Below are positions 44,544 to 53,943 of a stretch of 64,000 bases of DNA, piece by piece; the stretch's first letter is position 1; every line of letters begins with the position of its first letter. The DNA lies in assembly GCA_900471485.1 (NCBI GenBank), contig UCEU01000013.1, positions 62,001 through 126,000 on the forward strand. The letters run 5' to 3'. Position numbers and translations under genes: made by a program. The notes under the pieces were generated by a model. It was not told the DNA's origin and did not search any database. It saw only the letters and a program-made list of their open reading frames with translations. This DNA comes from Hyphomicrobiales bacterium (lineage in GTDB: Bacteria > Pseudomonadota > Alphaproteobacteria > Rhizobiales > Rhizobiaceae).

Positions 44544-45734
44544 ATGACGACTCTCATCTCGAATGCCGATGCACGCCGCGTGTTCCTCGCCAAGCAGGGA
44601 TTGAGCGCGCCGCCCAACAAGGCCCTGAACAAATCGGGGCTGCTGCAGCTCATCCACGATATCGGCTTCGTCCAGGTGGACAGCATCCAGACCGTGGAGC
44701 GGGCGCATCACCAGATTCTCTTCTCGCGCAACCAGACCTACCGGCGCGAGCACCTGACCTCGCTGCTGGAGAAGGACGGCGCGCTGTTCGAGCACTGGAC
44801 GCACGACGCCTCGATCCTCCCAAGCGTCTTCTTCCGCTACTGGAAGCACAAGTTTCGCCGCGAGGAAGAGGTGCTGGTCGAGCGCTGGCGCAAATGGCAG
44901 GGGGAGGGCTATGCGGATGCCTTCGACGAGACCTACGAGCGGGTGGCGCGCGACGGCGCGATCATGGCGCGCGAAATCAAGGCCGACGGCCACGTCTCAG
45001 GCGGCTGGTGGAACTGGCATCCCAACAAGACGGCGCTCGAATATTTCTGGCGCACCGGCAAGTTCGCCATATCGGGCCGCTCCAATTTCCAGAAGATCTA
45101 CGACCTCGTGGAACGCGTCATCCCCGCCGAGTTTCACGAGCCGGAGGTCAGCCGCGAGGAGTTCATCGACTGGGCCTGCCGCAGCGCCCTGACGCGCCTC
45201 GGCTTTGCCACGCACGGCGAAATCGCCGCTTTCTGGGCCCTGTTGTCACCGGATGAAGCGAAAGCCTGGGTGGCGGAGCATCGCGACGAGCTGGAGGAAG
45301 TGCTTGTGGAGCCCGCGCTAGGCGGCAAGCCGCGCCCCTCTTGGGCGTTTGCCGGCTTCCTCTCGACGGTCGACGATCACTTGGGCGCCCCGCCGCGTAT
45401 CCGCGTGCTCAGTCCCTTCGATCCGATGATCCGCGATCGCAACAGGACAGAGCGGCTGTTCGGCTTCTTTTACCGTATCGAGATCTTCGTGCCGGAGCCG
45501 AAGCGGGAATATGGCTATTACGTCTTTCCGCTGCTGGAGGGCGACAGGCTGATCGGCCGGATCGACATGAAGGCGGATCGCAGGAATGGCCGTCTCGATG
45601 TCAAACGCCTCTGGCTGGAGCCCGGCGTGCGCCCGTCGGCGGGCCGCATCGAAAAGCTGCTTGCGGAACTCGATCGCGTCGCCAGGTTCGCCAGCGTCGA
45701 GCAAGTGGTGCTGATGGATGGCTGGCAGGGCTGA
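44544..45734 (+). CDS. YcaQ/AlkX-like DNA glycosylase, HTH_42 family
   Basis: A 396-residue protein of the winged-helix HTH_42 superfamily. The segment GFVQVDSIQTVERAHHQILF carries the Q-hydrophobic-D catalytic motif (QVD) that marks the YcaQ/AlkX branch. That branch unhooks DNA interstrand crosslinks and removes N7-alkylguanines; the AlkZ branch has Q-hydrophobic-Q instead. The middle and C-terminal parts (VLSPFDPMIRDRNRTERLFG) are typical. It is not next to a resistance cluster, so a housekeeping repair role is likely. Confidence 0.85.
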   Translation: MTTLISNADARRVFLAKQGLSAPPNKALNKSGLLQLIHDIGFVQVDSIQTVERAHHQILFSRNQTYRREHLTSLLEKDGALFEHWTHDASILPSVFFRYWKHKFRREEEVLVERWRKWQGEGYADAFDETYERVARDGAIMAREIKADGHVSGGWWNWHPNKTALEYFWRTGKFAISGRSNFQKIYDLVERVIPAEFHEPEVSREEFIDWACRSALTRLGFATHGEIAAFWALLSPDEAKAWVAEHRDELEEVLVEPALGGKPRPSWAFAGFLSTVDDHLGAPPRIRVLSPFDPMIRDRNRTERLFGFFYRIEIFVPEPKREYGYYVFPLLEGDRLIGRIDMKADRRNGRLDVKRLWLEPGVRPSAGRIEKLLAELDRVARFASVEQVVLMDGWQG

Positions 45735-45854
45735 GTGGGCCCGAGATCGCTCGCATTTTACGAAATTGCTTCGTGATTACAAAGCATTAATGTTGATGCG
45801 CGCTTTACCATGCTTGTCTTGAACTCCTTAAGACCCGCTTGCGTAGATGGCTGC

Positions 45855-46199
45855 ATGAAAACACGAGCCATCAAATTCGCCGCATGGACGGCGCTGAACA
45901 GCCTTCGCCGTGAGGTGAGGGCGCTGCTGCGAATGCGGCGCGATGCGCGCGCCGCGACGATCGTCACCCGCGCCGGGCATCAGGCGAAGATGGAACCGCT
46001 GACGGTGAAATCGACGCTGATCGACGCGGTCTATTTCAGCCAGGAGGACGGCCGGCTTCGTGTCTGTCTGAGCAATGGCGAGGAGCGCCAGTTCGAAGGC
46101 GTGGCCGAGGCCGACGTGATCGCCATGGTCACGTCGCGGTCGCCGGGGCAGTATTACATCGAAAACGTCCGCGGCCGCTTCAAGCGCATCGCCGCCTGA
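45855..46199 (+). CDS. KTSC domain protein
   Basis: A 114-residue protein. The C-terminal half matches the small KTSC domain (EPLTVKSTLIDAVYFSQEDG, then PGQYYIENVRGRFKRI). The basic N-terminal 50 residues (many Arg, RREVRALLRMRRDARAA) look able to bind nucleic acid. The start at 45855 (MKTRAIKFA) is favoured; an ATG 15 codons upstream is in frame. KTSC proteins are sometimes linked to lysyl-tRNA synthetase or DNA metabolism, but the role is unknown. A strong hairpin separates it from the converging ribB gene. Confidence 0.65.
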   Translation: MKTRAIKFAAWTALNSLRREVRALLRMRRDARAATIVTRAGHQAKMEPLTVKSTLIDAVYFSQEDGRLRVCLSNGEERQFEGVAEADVIAMVTSRSPGQYYIENVRGRFKRIAA

Positions 46200-46204
46200 A
46201 GCCT

Positions 46205-46234
46205 GAACCAGCGGCATGGTCATGCCGCCGGTTC
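46205..46234. terminator. Hairpin between converging KTSC and ribB genes
   Basis: GAACC-A-GCGGCAT and ATGCCGC-C-GGTTC form a 12-bp stem with one mismatch and a four-base loop. There is no T-run on either side, so it is a possible bidirectional, factor-assisted terminator. Confidence 0.55.
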
Positions 46235-46247
46235 GAATTGATCGATC

Positions 46248-47348
46248 TCAGCCGATCTCTGTCTCGGCGATCTTGATGCCGAAGCCTTCGAGGCCGACAT
46301 AGTGGCGCTCGCTGCGGGTCAAGAGCTTGATCGAGCTGACGCCGAGATCCTTGAGGATCTGCGCGCCGAGACCGATTTCCAGCCACTCGCTTTCACGGTT
46401 CTGCGCTTCCGCATGCGCTTCGCGGCCCTGGCCCAAAGCCTTGCGGCCGTTGTCCTGATGGCCGACGCCGACAGAACCCTCGCGCAGATAGACGATGACG
46501 CCGCGGCCCTTCTCGGCGATCTTCTTCATGTAGTGATCGACGGAGCGCTTGCCGAACAGGTCGTCCACCACGCTTTCCGTGTGCAGGCGCACCGGGATGT
46601 CGATGCCGTCGCGGATGTCGCCGAAGACGACGGCGAGGTGCTGCATCGGGTCCCAGGGCAGCGAGTAGCTGTGGGCCTTGGCCTTGCCGAACGGCGTTTC
46701 GACGTCGAAGCTCGCCTGCAGCTGGATCAGCGTTTCCTTGCGCTGGCGATAGGCGATGAGGTCGGCGACGGAAACCAGCTTGAGGCCGTGCTCTTCGGCA
46801 AAGCTCGAAACCTGCGGGCCGCGCATGACGCTGCCCGTATCGTTGACCAGTTCGCAGATCACGCCGATCGGCGGCAGTCCGGCGAGCTTGCAGAGATCGA
46901 CGGCGGCTTCCGTATGACCCGAGCGCATCAGAACGCCACCCTCGCGGGCGACAAGCGGGAAGATGTGGCCGGGGCGCACGAAGTCGGAGGCGCCGACATT
47001 GGGGTTGGCGAGATTGCGCACCGTCAGCGTGCGATCGTCGGCGGAAATGCCCGTCGTCGTGCCGTGCTTGAAGTCGACGGTGACGGTGAAGGCCGTCGTA
47101 TGCGCGCTGTCGTTTTCGGCGACCATGGCGTTCAGCCCGAGGCGCTTGGCCTCTTCCTTCGGCATCGGCGTGCAGACGATGCCCGAGGTGTGGCGCACGA
47201 TGAAGGCCATCTTTTCCGGCGTACAGTGAACGGCGGCGACGATGAGATCGCCTTCGTTCTCGCGGCCGTCGTCATCGACGACAACAACGATTTCGCCGGC
47301 TTCGAAAGCCCGGATAGCGTCGACGACGCGCTTCTGATCGTAAGCCAT
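46248..47348 (-). CDS. ribB: 3,4-dihydroxy-2-butanone-4-phosphate synthase with degenerate cyclohydrolase-II domain (RibBX)
   Basis: A 366-residue protein. The N-terminal domain (about 1-205) is a normal RibB with the acidic DDDGRENEGDL loop (about 25-35) and RSGHTEAAVDLCKLAG. It converts ribulose 5-phosphate to the four-carbon precursor of riboflavin. The C-terminal half (about 210-366) aligns with GTP cyclohydrolase II but lacks the three zinc cysteines: where active enzymes have the GDxxxSxRCxCG region it reads HTESVVDDLFGKRSVDHYMK. This domain layout is called RibBX in rhizobia and probably is not a cyclohydrolase. It follows aroC by 10 bases on the same strand. Confidence 0.92.
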   Translation of the reverse strand: MAYDQKRVVDAIRAFEAGEIVVVVDDDGRENEGDLIVAAVHCTPEKMAFIVRHTSGIVCTPMPKEEAKRLGLNAMVAENDSAHTTAFTVTVDFKHGTTTGISADDRTLTVRNLANPNVGASDFVRPGHIFPLVAREGGVLMRSGHTEAAVDLCKLAGLPPIGVICELVNDTGSVMRGPQVSSFAEEHGLKLVSVADLIAYRQRKETLIQLQASFDVETPFGKAKAHSYSLPWDPMQHLAVVFGDIRDGIDIPVRLHTESVVDDLFGKRSVDHYMKKIAEKGRGVIVYLREGSVGVGHQDNGRKALGQGREAHAEAQNRESEWLEIGLGAQILKDLGVSSIKLLTRSERHYVGLEGFGIKIAETEIG

Positions 47349-47358
47349 GGAGATATTC

Positions 47359-48456
47359 CTATTTCAGTCGGCCGGTCTGGCCGCGGTCACGGAGGTAGTG
47401 GTCGGCAATCGCGCAGGCGACCATCGCCTCGCCGATCGGCACGGCGCGGATGCCGACGCATGGGTCGTGGCGACCCTTTGTGCGGATATCGACGTTCTTG
47501 CCGTCGGCATCGATCGACTGGCGCTCGGTCAGGATCGACGAGGTCGGCTTGATCGCGAAGCGTGCGATGACAGGCTGACCGGTCGAAATGCCGCCAAGGA
47601 TGCCGCCGGCATGATTGGACAGGAAAATCGGCTGGCCGTCATTGCCCATGCGCATTTCGTCGGCGTTTTCCTCACCGGTGATCTCGGCCGCCTCGAAGCC
47701 GTTGCCGATCTCCACGCCCTTGACGGCGTTGATCGACATCAAAAGCGAGGCGATGTCCTGGTCGAGCTTGGAATAGATCGGCGCGCCGAGACCGGCCGGA
47801 ACGCCGTCGGCAACGACTTCGACCACGGCCCCGATCGACGAACCCTTCTTGCGGATACCGTCGAGATACTCTTCCCAGACGGGCACGATCTCGGGATCGG
47901 GCGCGAAGAACGGGTTTTGGTCGACCTGGTCCCAGTCCCAGTTGTCTCGGTTGATCTTGTGCTTGCCGATCTGCACCAGCGCGCCGCGCACGCGAACGCC
48001 GGGAACCACCAGCCGCGCAATGCCGCCGGCCGCCACACGCGCCGCCGTCTCGCGCGCAGACGAGCGCCCGCCGCCGCGATAGTCGCGAATGCCGTATTTC
48101 AGATCGTAGGTGTAATCGGCATGGCCCGGCCGGTATTGCCTGGCGATCTCGCCGTAGTCCTTCGAGCGCTGATCGGTATTCTCGATCAGCATCGAGATCG
48201 GCGTGCCGGTCGAGATCATCGTCTCGCCGTCGGCATCCAGCATCACGCCGGAGAGCACCTTGACGAGGTCGTCCTCGCGGCGCTGCGTCACGAAGCGCGA
48301 CTGGCCGGGCTTGCGCTTGTCGAGCCACACCTGCAGGTCGGCGAGCTTGAAACGCAGGCCGGGAGGGCAGCCGTCGACGACGCAGCCGAGCGCCGGTCCG
48401 TGGCTTTCGCCCCAGGTGGTTACGCGGAAGAGGTGACCGAATGTATTGTGTGACAT
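47359..48456 (-). CDS. aroC: Chorismate synthase
   Basis: A 365-residue enzyme of the last step in the shikimate route, making chorismate from EPSP with reduced FMN. The signature [20 protein letters not shown] is at the start. [37 protein letters not shown] and [18 protein letters not shown] follow. The start at 48456 is set by the family start [11 protein letters not shown]; the frame stays open 22 codons further up. It is co-oriented with ribB (10-base gap) and probably forms an operon with it. Confidence 0.94.
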   Translation of the reverse strand: MSHNTFGHLFRVTTWGESHGPALGCVVDGCPPGLRFKLADLQVWLDKRKPGQSRFVTQRREDDLVKVLSGVMLDADGETMISTGTPISMLIENTDQRSKDYGEIARQYRPGHADYTYDLKYGIRDYRGGGRSSARETAARVAAGGIARLVVPGVRVRGALVQIGKHKINRDNWDWDQVDQNPFFAPDPEIVPVWEEYLDGIRKKGSSIGAVVEVVADGVPAGLGAPIYSKLDQDIASLLMSINAVKGVEIGNGFEAAEITGEENADEMRMGNDGQPIFLSNHAGGILGGISTGQPVIARFAIKPTSSILTERQSIDADGKNVDIRTKGRHDPCVGIRAVPIGEAMVACAIADHYLRDRGQTGRLK

Positions 48457-48614
48457 ATGCTCCGACCGGATCGCGCCGCCGGGCGTCCCCGGGCCGCGCC
48501 ATTCTTTGAAAAGGCGCGACACTCATAGGCCAAAAGCCGAGAGGGAAAAAGGCTTTCTTTGCTTGAAAGCGGTCGCTAACGAAAATGCTGTTTCCGCAAA
48601 TCGTGAACGATCAT

Positions 48615-51600
48615 CTAGGAGGCGAGCCGCCAGGATTGTTCCATCGCCGCGTTGCAGAAATCCTCGAAGGACAGCGGACGGGCAAACGCGTAGCCCTGCA
48701 AGAGGTCGCAGCCGAGTTCGTCGAGGAGCGCTGCATGCGCGCCGGTCTCCACGCCTTCGGCAACGGTTTCGACGCCGAGCGAGCGGGCGATGTCGATGAT
48801 CGAGCTGACCAGCGCGCGCTCCGGCGGCGAGGTCACGATCGGCTGCACCAGCTGGCGGTCGATCTTCAGCCGCTTGGGCCGGAGCTTCAGCAGGCTGACG
48901 ATCGACGTATGGCCGGTGCCGAAGTCGTCGATCTCGATGTCGATGCCGAGCGCCTTGATGCGATCGAGATTGTCGGCGGCAACCTCTTCGCTCTCGTCGA
49001 GGAAGATCGATTCGACCAGTTCGAAGGAAATTTCGCCAGGCGTTATCTGCAGCCCGCTCAGCGAGTTAAGCAGATTGTCGTCGTGCAGGCGCCGGGCCGA
49101 AACGTTGACGGATATTTTCGGAACCGTGATCCCCATCGCCGCCCAGCGCATCTTGTCCTTGAGCGCGGTCTCGAGAACGATGCGGTCGAGCGTCTGCACG
49201 ACGTTGATCTCGTCGGCGATCTTCAGGAAGCGGTCGGGCGTCAGCAGGCCGCGGGTCGGATGCTTCCAGCGCACCAGTGCCTCGATGCCGGTCAATTGCA
49301 TCGTGCGGGCGCTGAACTGCGGCTGGTACCAGGCGGTGAACTCGCCGTTCTCGATACCGGCCAGAATCTCGTCGGCCATGCGCTTGTTGTTGATGATATT
49401 GGCCTGGAGATTGTGGTTGAAGAACTCGTAGCGGTTCCGCCCCAGGCTCTTGGCGCGGTAGAGCGCGATGTCGGCGTTGATGAGCACCTTGCGCGCATCG
49501 ACATGCACGCCATTGGCCAGCGCGATCCCGATCGACACGCCGCAGCGGCAGGAGAAGCCCTGGAAATCCACCGGCTGGCGCATCTCCTCGATGACGCGTG
49601 CCGACAGCGCCGACATCTCGGTGTCGCTGGCATTCTTCGCCAGGATCACGAACTCGTCGCCACCGATGCGCGCCACCAGATCACCGTCGCCGATGCTCCG
49701 CGACAGGACCTTCGACGCATGCACCAGCATGGCATCGCCGGCCGCGTGACCCAGCGTGTCGTTGATCTCCTTGAACCGGTCGAGGTCGATGTGAAGGATG
49801 GCGAACCGTTGCCGCTCGCGCTCTCCGTCGATCGTCAGACGCTCCAGCGCGATGTCGAGCTTGCGGCGGTTGGCGAGCGCCGTCAGCGGGTCGTGCAGCG
49901 AATTGTGCTCGATGCGATTGTTGGCAAGCTCGAGCTCGATGTTCTTGGCGACCGCCTCGTCCTTGGCTGACTTGAGCTTCACCGTCATCAGCGCGTCTTC
50001 GGTTACGTCGAAGGCAACGCCGATGATCTTTAGCTGGCCGCTCGGCGTCTGGTGTACCTTGCCGGTGGAACGGACATAGCGAATGCCGCCGTCCCGGGTG
50101 GGGACGCGGCAGATCAGCGTATGGGTATCTCCGAGCTGCTGATAATAGCGCGCGCTTTCCAGCGCCAGATGACGGTCCTCCTCGAGAATGCAGGAAAGCC
50201 ATGCCGCCTCGGTCGTGAAGCCGGTGGTGGGCGCCAGCTCGTAGAGATCGTGCATCCGCTCGTCCCAGATGGAGCCCTGGTCGCCGAGCGTCGCTTCCCA
50301 GATGCCGCACTGGTAGGAATCCAGCGCCAGATCGAGCTTGCCGGACAGCTCCGCCAGTTCGGTCTCGCGCCGTGACAGTTCGTCCAGCGCCAGCTCCAGT
50401 TCGGCGTTCTTGATGTCGCTCAGATCCTTGGCCTTGCGCAGCGTTTCCGCCGCCTCCGCATCCGCCGTCACGTCCCAGACGATCCCCACCGTCTTATCGG
50501 CGCCGCCCGCGTCGGTGTAGAAGGCGCCCACGGAACGCAGATGCCGGATGGAACCGTCCTCCATCTCGATGCGGTATTGCGCCGTGTAGGCCGAACCGGC
50601 AACGTTGTAGTTGAAGAAGTGCACTTCGGCGACGTGCCGATCCTCGGGCACGATCGTCGCCAGCCAATCCTCGAGCGAGTGGCTGCCGTCCTCAGCCGCC
50701 TTGCCGTGCAGCGCGGCCGCGCGAGCATCCCAAAACAGCGTGTGCCCGTGGTCGTGCAGCTCCCATATGCCGATGTTGGACGATTCCAGCGCGAGGTTGA
50801 GCCGCTGCGACAGCTCCAGCAGTGTCGCCTCGCGCGCCTGCAGCTGCCGGATATTGCGGTTGCGCTCGCCGAGAAGCAGCGTCGCGAAGAACACCGAGAC
50901 GATCATGATGCCGCCGGCGATCAGGATGATCACCCGCAGCACCGGTTGGTTGTCGGGTGTCTCGTCCCATCCGGCCTTCGGCACCGCCGCGATTTCCCAC
51001 TGGCCGCCGGCGAAGTTCACCTTGCGCAGCATCGGCTGCCTGTCCAGCACGTCGGAGGGTCCATAGAACGGCGCCGCCGGCCCGTTCTTGCCCGCCACGT
51101 TGCGCACCGCGATCGAAAGATGATCGAGGTGCGGGTACTTCTCTTCGTTCTCGTTGTTGTGCACGGCCTTCAGGCCGGTGCTCTGGTAGAACAGGTTCTG
51201 GTCGATCGCCACCTCGACGGCGCCCCAGACCTTGCGTATCCCGTTTTCCTTCACGAAGACGGGAAAGAAGATCGCGAAGTTGTCCTTGTCGTCGATGCCC
51301 TTGATCGGGCCGTAGAAGCGCGCCTGCTGGATGCCGATATCACGCAGCCCCTCTGTGGAGGGAAGGCGGCCGCGCACGTCCTTGCCGAGCCGCTCCCTGG
51401 CGGCGCGCGGCGGATAGACGGAGCTGACGATGAAGCTAGGCGCAAGCGCCACATGCACGAAATGCGGGTTCTGGATGAGAAGCCAGTTGATCTGCCGTTC
51501 CATCTCCTCGGTGTTAACGGCGGAACTGATCGCCACCATGTTCGCGAGGTCGCGAACAACAGTCATGTCCATGTTGATCTGCGCCGTCAGGCGGGCGCGA

Positions 51601-51785
51601 AGCAGACCGGTCTCGTTTTCTGTGCGGATGCTCAGTTCGCGAAGATGAGCCGCAGTATTGGCGCGATCAAGACTGAAGCCGACGATGACGACCATCGCCG
51701 CGACGATGCTGGAAACCAGAAAAGAGACGCGGGTATTCCGGAAGATGCGCCGCAGCCTGTTGCTGTTCTTGAGGCGGAATGGCAA
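48615..51785 (-). CDS. CHASE-PAS-PAS-GGDEF-EAL sensor for cyclic-di-GMP turnover
   Basis: A 1056-residue membrane sensor. A helix (about 19-41) is followed by an extracytoplasmic CHASE domain (about 80-270), a second helix (about 283-305) and a coiled segment. Then come two PAS domains (about 320-440 and 480-600), a GGDEF domain (about 620-785, GGDEF at the active site: VARIGGDEFVILA) and an EAL domain (about 800-1045). The EAL domain keeps EALVRW, NVSARRL, DDFGTGHTS and the catalytic region VAEGVETGA. Both catalytic halves look intact, so it may make and break c-di-GMP depending on signal. The ligand is not known. It is upstream of aroC on the same strand with 158 bases between, so probably independent. 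Confidence 0.9.
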   Translation of the reverse strand: MPFRLKNSNRLRRIFRNTRVSFLVSSIVAAMVVIVGFSLDRANTAAHLRELSIRTENETGLLRARLTAQINMDMTVVRDLANMVAISSAVNTEEMERQINWLLIQNPHFVHVALAPSFIVSSVYPPRAARERLGKDVRGRLPSTEGLRDIGIQQARFYGPIKGIDDKDNFAIFFPVFVKENGIRKVWGAVEVAIDQNLFYQSTGLKAVHNNENEEKYPHLDHLSIAVRNVAGKNGPAAPFYGPSDVLDRQPMLRKVNFAGGQWEIAAVPKAGWDETPDNQPVLRVIILIAGGIMIVSVFFATLLLGERNRNIRQLQAREATLLELSQRLNLALESSNIGIWELHDHGHTLFWDARAAALHGKAAEDGSHSLEDWLATIVPEDRHVAEVHFFNYNVAGSAYTAQYRIEMEDGSIRHLRSVGAFYTDAGGADKTVGIVWDVTADAEAAETLRKAKDLSDIKNAELELALDELSRRETELAELSGKLDLALDSYQCGIWEATLGDQGSIWDERMHDLYELAPTTGFTTEAAWLSCILEEDRHLALESARYYQQLGDTHTLICRVPTRDGGIRYVRSTGKVHQTPSGQLKIIGVAFDVTEDALMTVKLKSAKDEAVAKNIELELANNRIEHNSLHDPLTALANRRKLDIALERLTIDGERERQRFAILHIDLDRFKEINDTLGHAAGDAMLVHASKVLSRSIGDGDLVARIGGDEFVILAKNASDTEMSALSARVIEEMRQPVDFQGFSCRCGVSIGIALANGVHVDARKVLINADIALYRAKSLGRNRYEFFNHNLQANIINNKRMADEILAGIENGEFTAWYQPQFSARTMQLTGIEALVRWKHPTRGLLTPDRFLKIADEINVVQTLDRIVLETALKDKMRWAAMGITVPKISVNVSARRLHDDNLLNSLSGLQITPGEISFELVESIFLDESEEVAADNLDRIKALGIDIEIDDFGTGHTSIVSLLKLRPKRLKIDRQLVQPIVTSPPERALVSSIIDIARSLGVETVAEGVETGAHAALLDELGCDLLQGYAFARPLSFEDFCNAAMEQSWRLAS

Positions 51786-52030
51786 AAGAAGTTTCCCCTG
51801 TTCGGGGAGAGACTCTAGGTCGTGTCCGTTAATTTACGATTTCCTGGAGCTCAACTTCGGCGATAGTGTAAAAACACTGCCGGGATTGTTAATGAATTCT
51901 TAGATTGACCGTTAGACTTCATTCATAAATTAGGCGCGGAAGGCCATTCTTCAGGGCAAATTTCGCCATATTCGAGGGGTTATCTGTGAGCAATTGGATA
52001 TCAGAATCGCGTTTTCGAGGGAAAGCCGTC

Positions 52031-52291
52031 ATGCGTTTTGTAGTAGCTACCCTTTTGGCCACGGCAAGCTTCTTGTCGCCGATCAACAGCTTCGCCGAGA
52101 GTGCGGATGTCGAGGCCACGATCAAGACGATCGACATGACCAATCTCAGTCTGGTGCTGGATGACGGCAAGACCTACCAGGCGCCGGAAGAGTTCAATTT
52201 CGAAGGCCTGAAGGCCGGTGTGAAGGTGATCGTCTTCTACACCGAAGTCGATGGAAAGCGCGTCATCAACGACCTCGACGTCGTTCAATGA
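52031..52291 (+). CDS. DUF1344 small periplasmic protein
   Basis: An 86-residue protein with a signal peptide (about 1-22, cut near SFA) and a DUF1344-like small beta-rich domain (VEATIKTIDMTNLSLVLDDG, then APEEFNFEGLKAGVKVIVFY). Function is unknown. The start at 52031 is set by GAGGGAAAG. The stop is followed by a second copy of its last 16 bases (CGACGTCGTTCAATGA at 52276-52291 and 52299-52314), a short duplication. It converges with the histidine phosphatase gene. Confidence 0.78.
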   Translation: MRFVVATLLATASFLSPINSFAESADVEATIKTIDMTNLSLVLDDGKTYQAPEEFNFEGLKAGVKVIVFYTEVDGKRVINDLDVVQ

Positions 52292-52314
52292 CGACGTCCG
52301 ACGTCGTTCAATGA
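52276..52314 (+). repeat. Direct repeat over the DUF1344 stop codon
   Basis: CGACGTCGTTCAATGA occurs at 52276-52291 and again at 52299-52314. The second copy is outside the gene. It looks like a small local duplication. Confidence 0.85.
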
Positions 52315-52323
52315 TCTGACGGC

Positions 52324-52914
52324 TCAGATCCAGCCGATAAGATTATCCGACGTCTCGATCTTGAGGATGCGGTCCTGCGGAATCTCACCCTCGGCCGCTT
52401 CATCCTTGGGCAGCCCCGCGATCGTCCTGAACATGCTGCGGATCACGCCGCCATGCGTCACGCACACCGTCGGCCGGTCGACGGAATTCAGCCACGACGC
52501 CACCCGCCACGACATGATCTCGTAGCTTTCGGCCGTCGGCCCCGGCGGGATGAAATCCCATTTGTTGAGGTTGCGCTCGGTGATCCGGTCGCGCGCGGTC
52601 GCCTTCAGCTCCTTGACGGTGAAGCCTTCCCAGTCGCCGAAGGACACTTCCACAAGCCGTTCGTCGGTGCGGTAGTCTTCCGGCTGAAGGCCCATGGCGC
52701 CGCGCAGGATCTCCATCGTCGCGCGGGTGCGCCCGAGCGGACTGGCGACGAAGTCGAAGGGAATGCCTTCCACCTTGAGGATTTCGGCGAGATCGATGCC
52801 GTTCTGCCGCGCCTGTTCGCGGCCGATGGCGTTCAGGGGAATGTCTTTCTGCCCTTGCAGGCGACGTTCGGCATTCCAGTCAGTCTGGCCGTGTCTGACG
52901 ACGTAGATAAGCAA
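52324..52914 (-). CDS. Histidine phosphatase family protein (GpmB-like)
   Basis: A 196-residue protein with the catalytic VRHGQTDWNAERRLQGQ motif at residues 6-22, SPLGRTRATMEIL, the acid-base Glu region EVSFGDWEGF and the second histidine VCVTHGGVIRSMFR. It is of the phosphoglycerate-mutase/phosphatase type without a fixed substrate. It is the second member of the family in the window (see 5627). It lies downstream of fabI on the same strand with an 88-base gap. Confidence 0.88.
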   Translation of the reverse strand: MLIYVVRHGQTDWNAERRLQGQKDIPLNAIGREQARQNGIDLAEILKVEGIPFDFVASPLGRTRATMEILRGAMGLQPEDYRTDERLVEVSFGDWEGFTVKELKATARDRITERNLNKWDFIPPGPTAESYEIMSWRVASWLNSVDRPTVCVTHGGVIRSMFRTIAGLPKDEAAEGEIPQDRILKIETSDNLIGWI

Positions 52915-53002
52915 TGATCGGCTCCGTTTGGCGCGCGCGCCTCCCGAATCGCTGTCGCGAAGTCAGAGGGAGACGCGAACGCGACGCATTACAGGAGTGC
53001 GA

Positions 53003-53821
53003 TCAATCCTTTATGACGGAAATATCCGGCGCGTCCACTGCCTTCATGCCGATGACATGATAGCCGCTGTCGGCATGGTGCACTTCGCCGGTGACGGAGC
53101 GCGACAGGTCGGACAGCATGTAGAGGCCGACGTCGCCGACTTCCTCAATGGTAACGGTACGGCGCAGCGGCGCATTATACTCGTTCCACTTGAGGATGTA
53201 GCGGAAATCGCCGATGCCGGAAGCCGCGAGCGTCTTGATCGGGCCGGCCGAGATCGCGTTGACGCGGATGTTCTTCGGTCCGAGGTCGACGGCCAGATAC
53301 TTGACGCTGGCTTCGAGAGCCGCCTTGGCGACGCCCATGACGTTGTAGTTCGGCATGACCTTCTCGGCGCCGTAATAGGTCAGCGTCAGCATCGAGCCGC
53401 CATCCGTCATCAGCTTTTCGGCGCGGCGCGCCACCGATGTGAACGAATAGACGGAAATCTGCATGGTCTTGGCGAAGTTGTCGGCGGTCGTATCGACGTA
53501 ACGGCCGGTGAGCTCGTCCTTGTCGGAGAAGCCGATCGCATGCACGATGAAGTCGATCTTGCCCCAGGTCTTTTCGATGTTGTCGAAAACCTCGTCGATC
53601 GATGCTTCATCGCTGACATCACAGTGGCCGGCCAGAATGCCGCCGAGTTCGGCAGCCAGCGGCTCGACGCGCTTCTTCAGCGCGTCGCCCTGGTATGTGA
53701 AGGCGATCTCGCCGCCCTGAGCATGAATAGCCTTGGCAATACCCCATGCAATCGAGCGATTGTTGGCGACGCCCATGATGACGCCGCGTTTGCCTGACAT
53801 GAGGCCTGGTGCCTGAGCCAT
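53003..53821 (-). CDS. fabI: Enoyl-[acyl-carrier-protein] reductase (NADH)
   Basis: A 272-residue FabI that reduces the trans-2 double bond in the last step of fatty acid elongation. The NAD-binding segment MGVANNRSIAWGIAKAIH is typical of FabI, with the catalytic Tyr and Lys in YGAEKVMPNYNVMGVAKAAL (Y-x6-K). GPIKTLAASGI and SDLSRSVTGEVHHADSGYHV follow. Rhizobia often have two FabI forms; this is the one coded near pdxH and a DnaJ-like gene. Confidence 0.93.
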   Translation of the reverse strand: MAQAPGLMSGKRGVIMGVANNRSIAWGIAKAIHAQGGEIAFTYQGDALKKRVEPLAAELGGILAGHCDVSDEASIDEVFDNIEKTWGKIDFIVHAIGFSDKDELTGRYVDTTADNFAKTMQISVYSFTSVARRAEKLMTDGGSMLTLTYYGAEKVMPNYNVMGVAKAALEASVKYLAVDLGPKNIRVNAISAGPIKTLAASGIGDFRYILKWNEYNAPLRRTVTIEEVGDVGLYMLSDLSRSVTGEVHHADSGYHVIGMKAVDAPDISVIKD

Positions 53822-53943
53822 AATTCTTCCCCTGAAATTCCTGATCGATCCTGCCTATGGCATAGCAAGCCCATCGGTTCAAGATTGGCAGCAATCATCA
53901 ACTGTTAGGGATCGTAATAAAGGGTGCTCTACACACCGAAATC

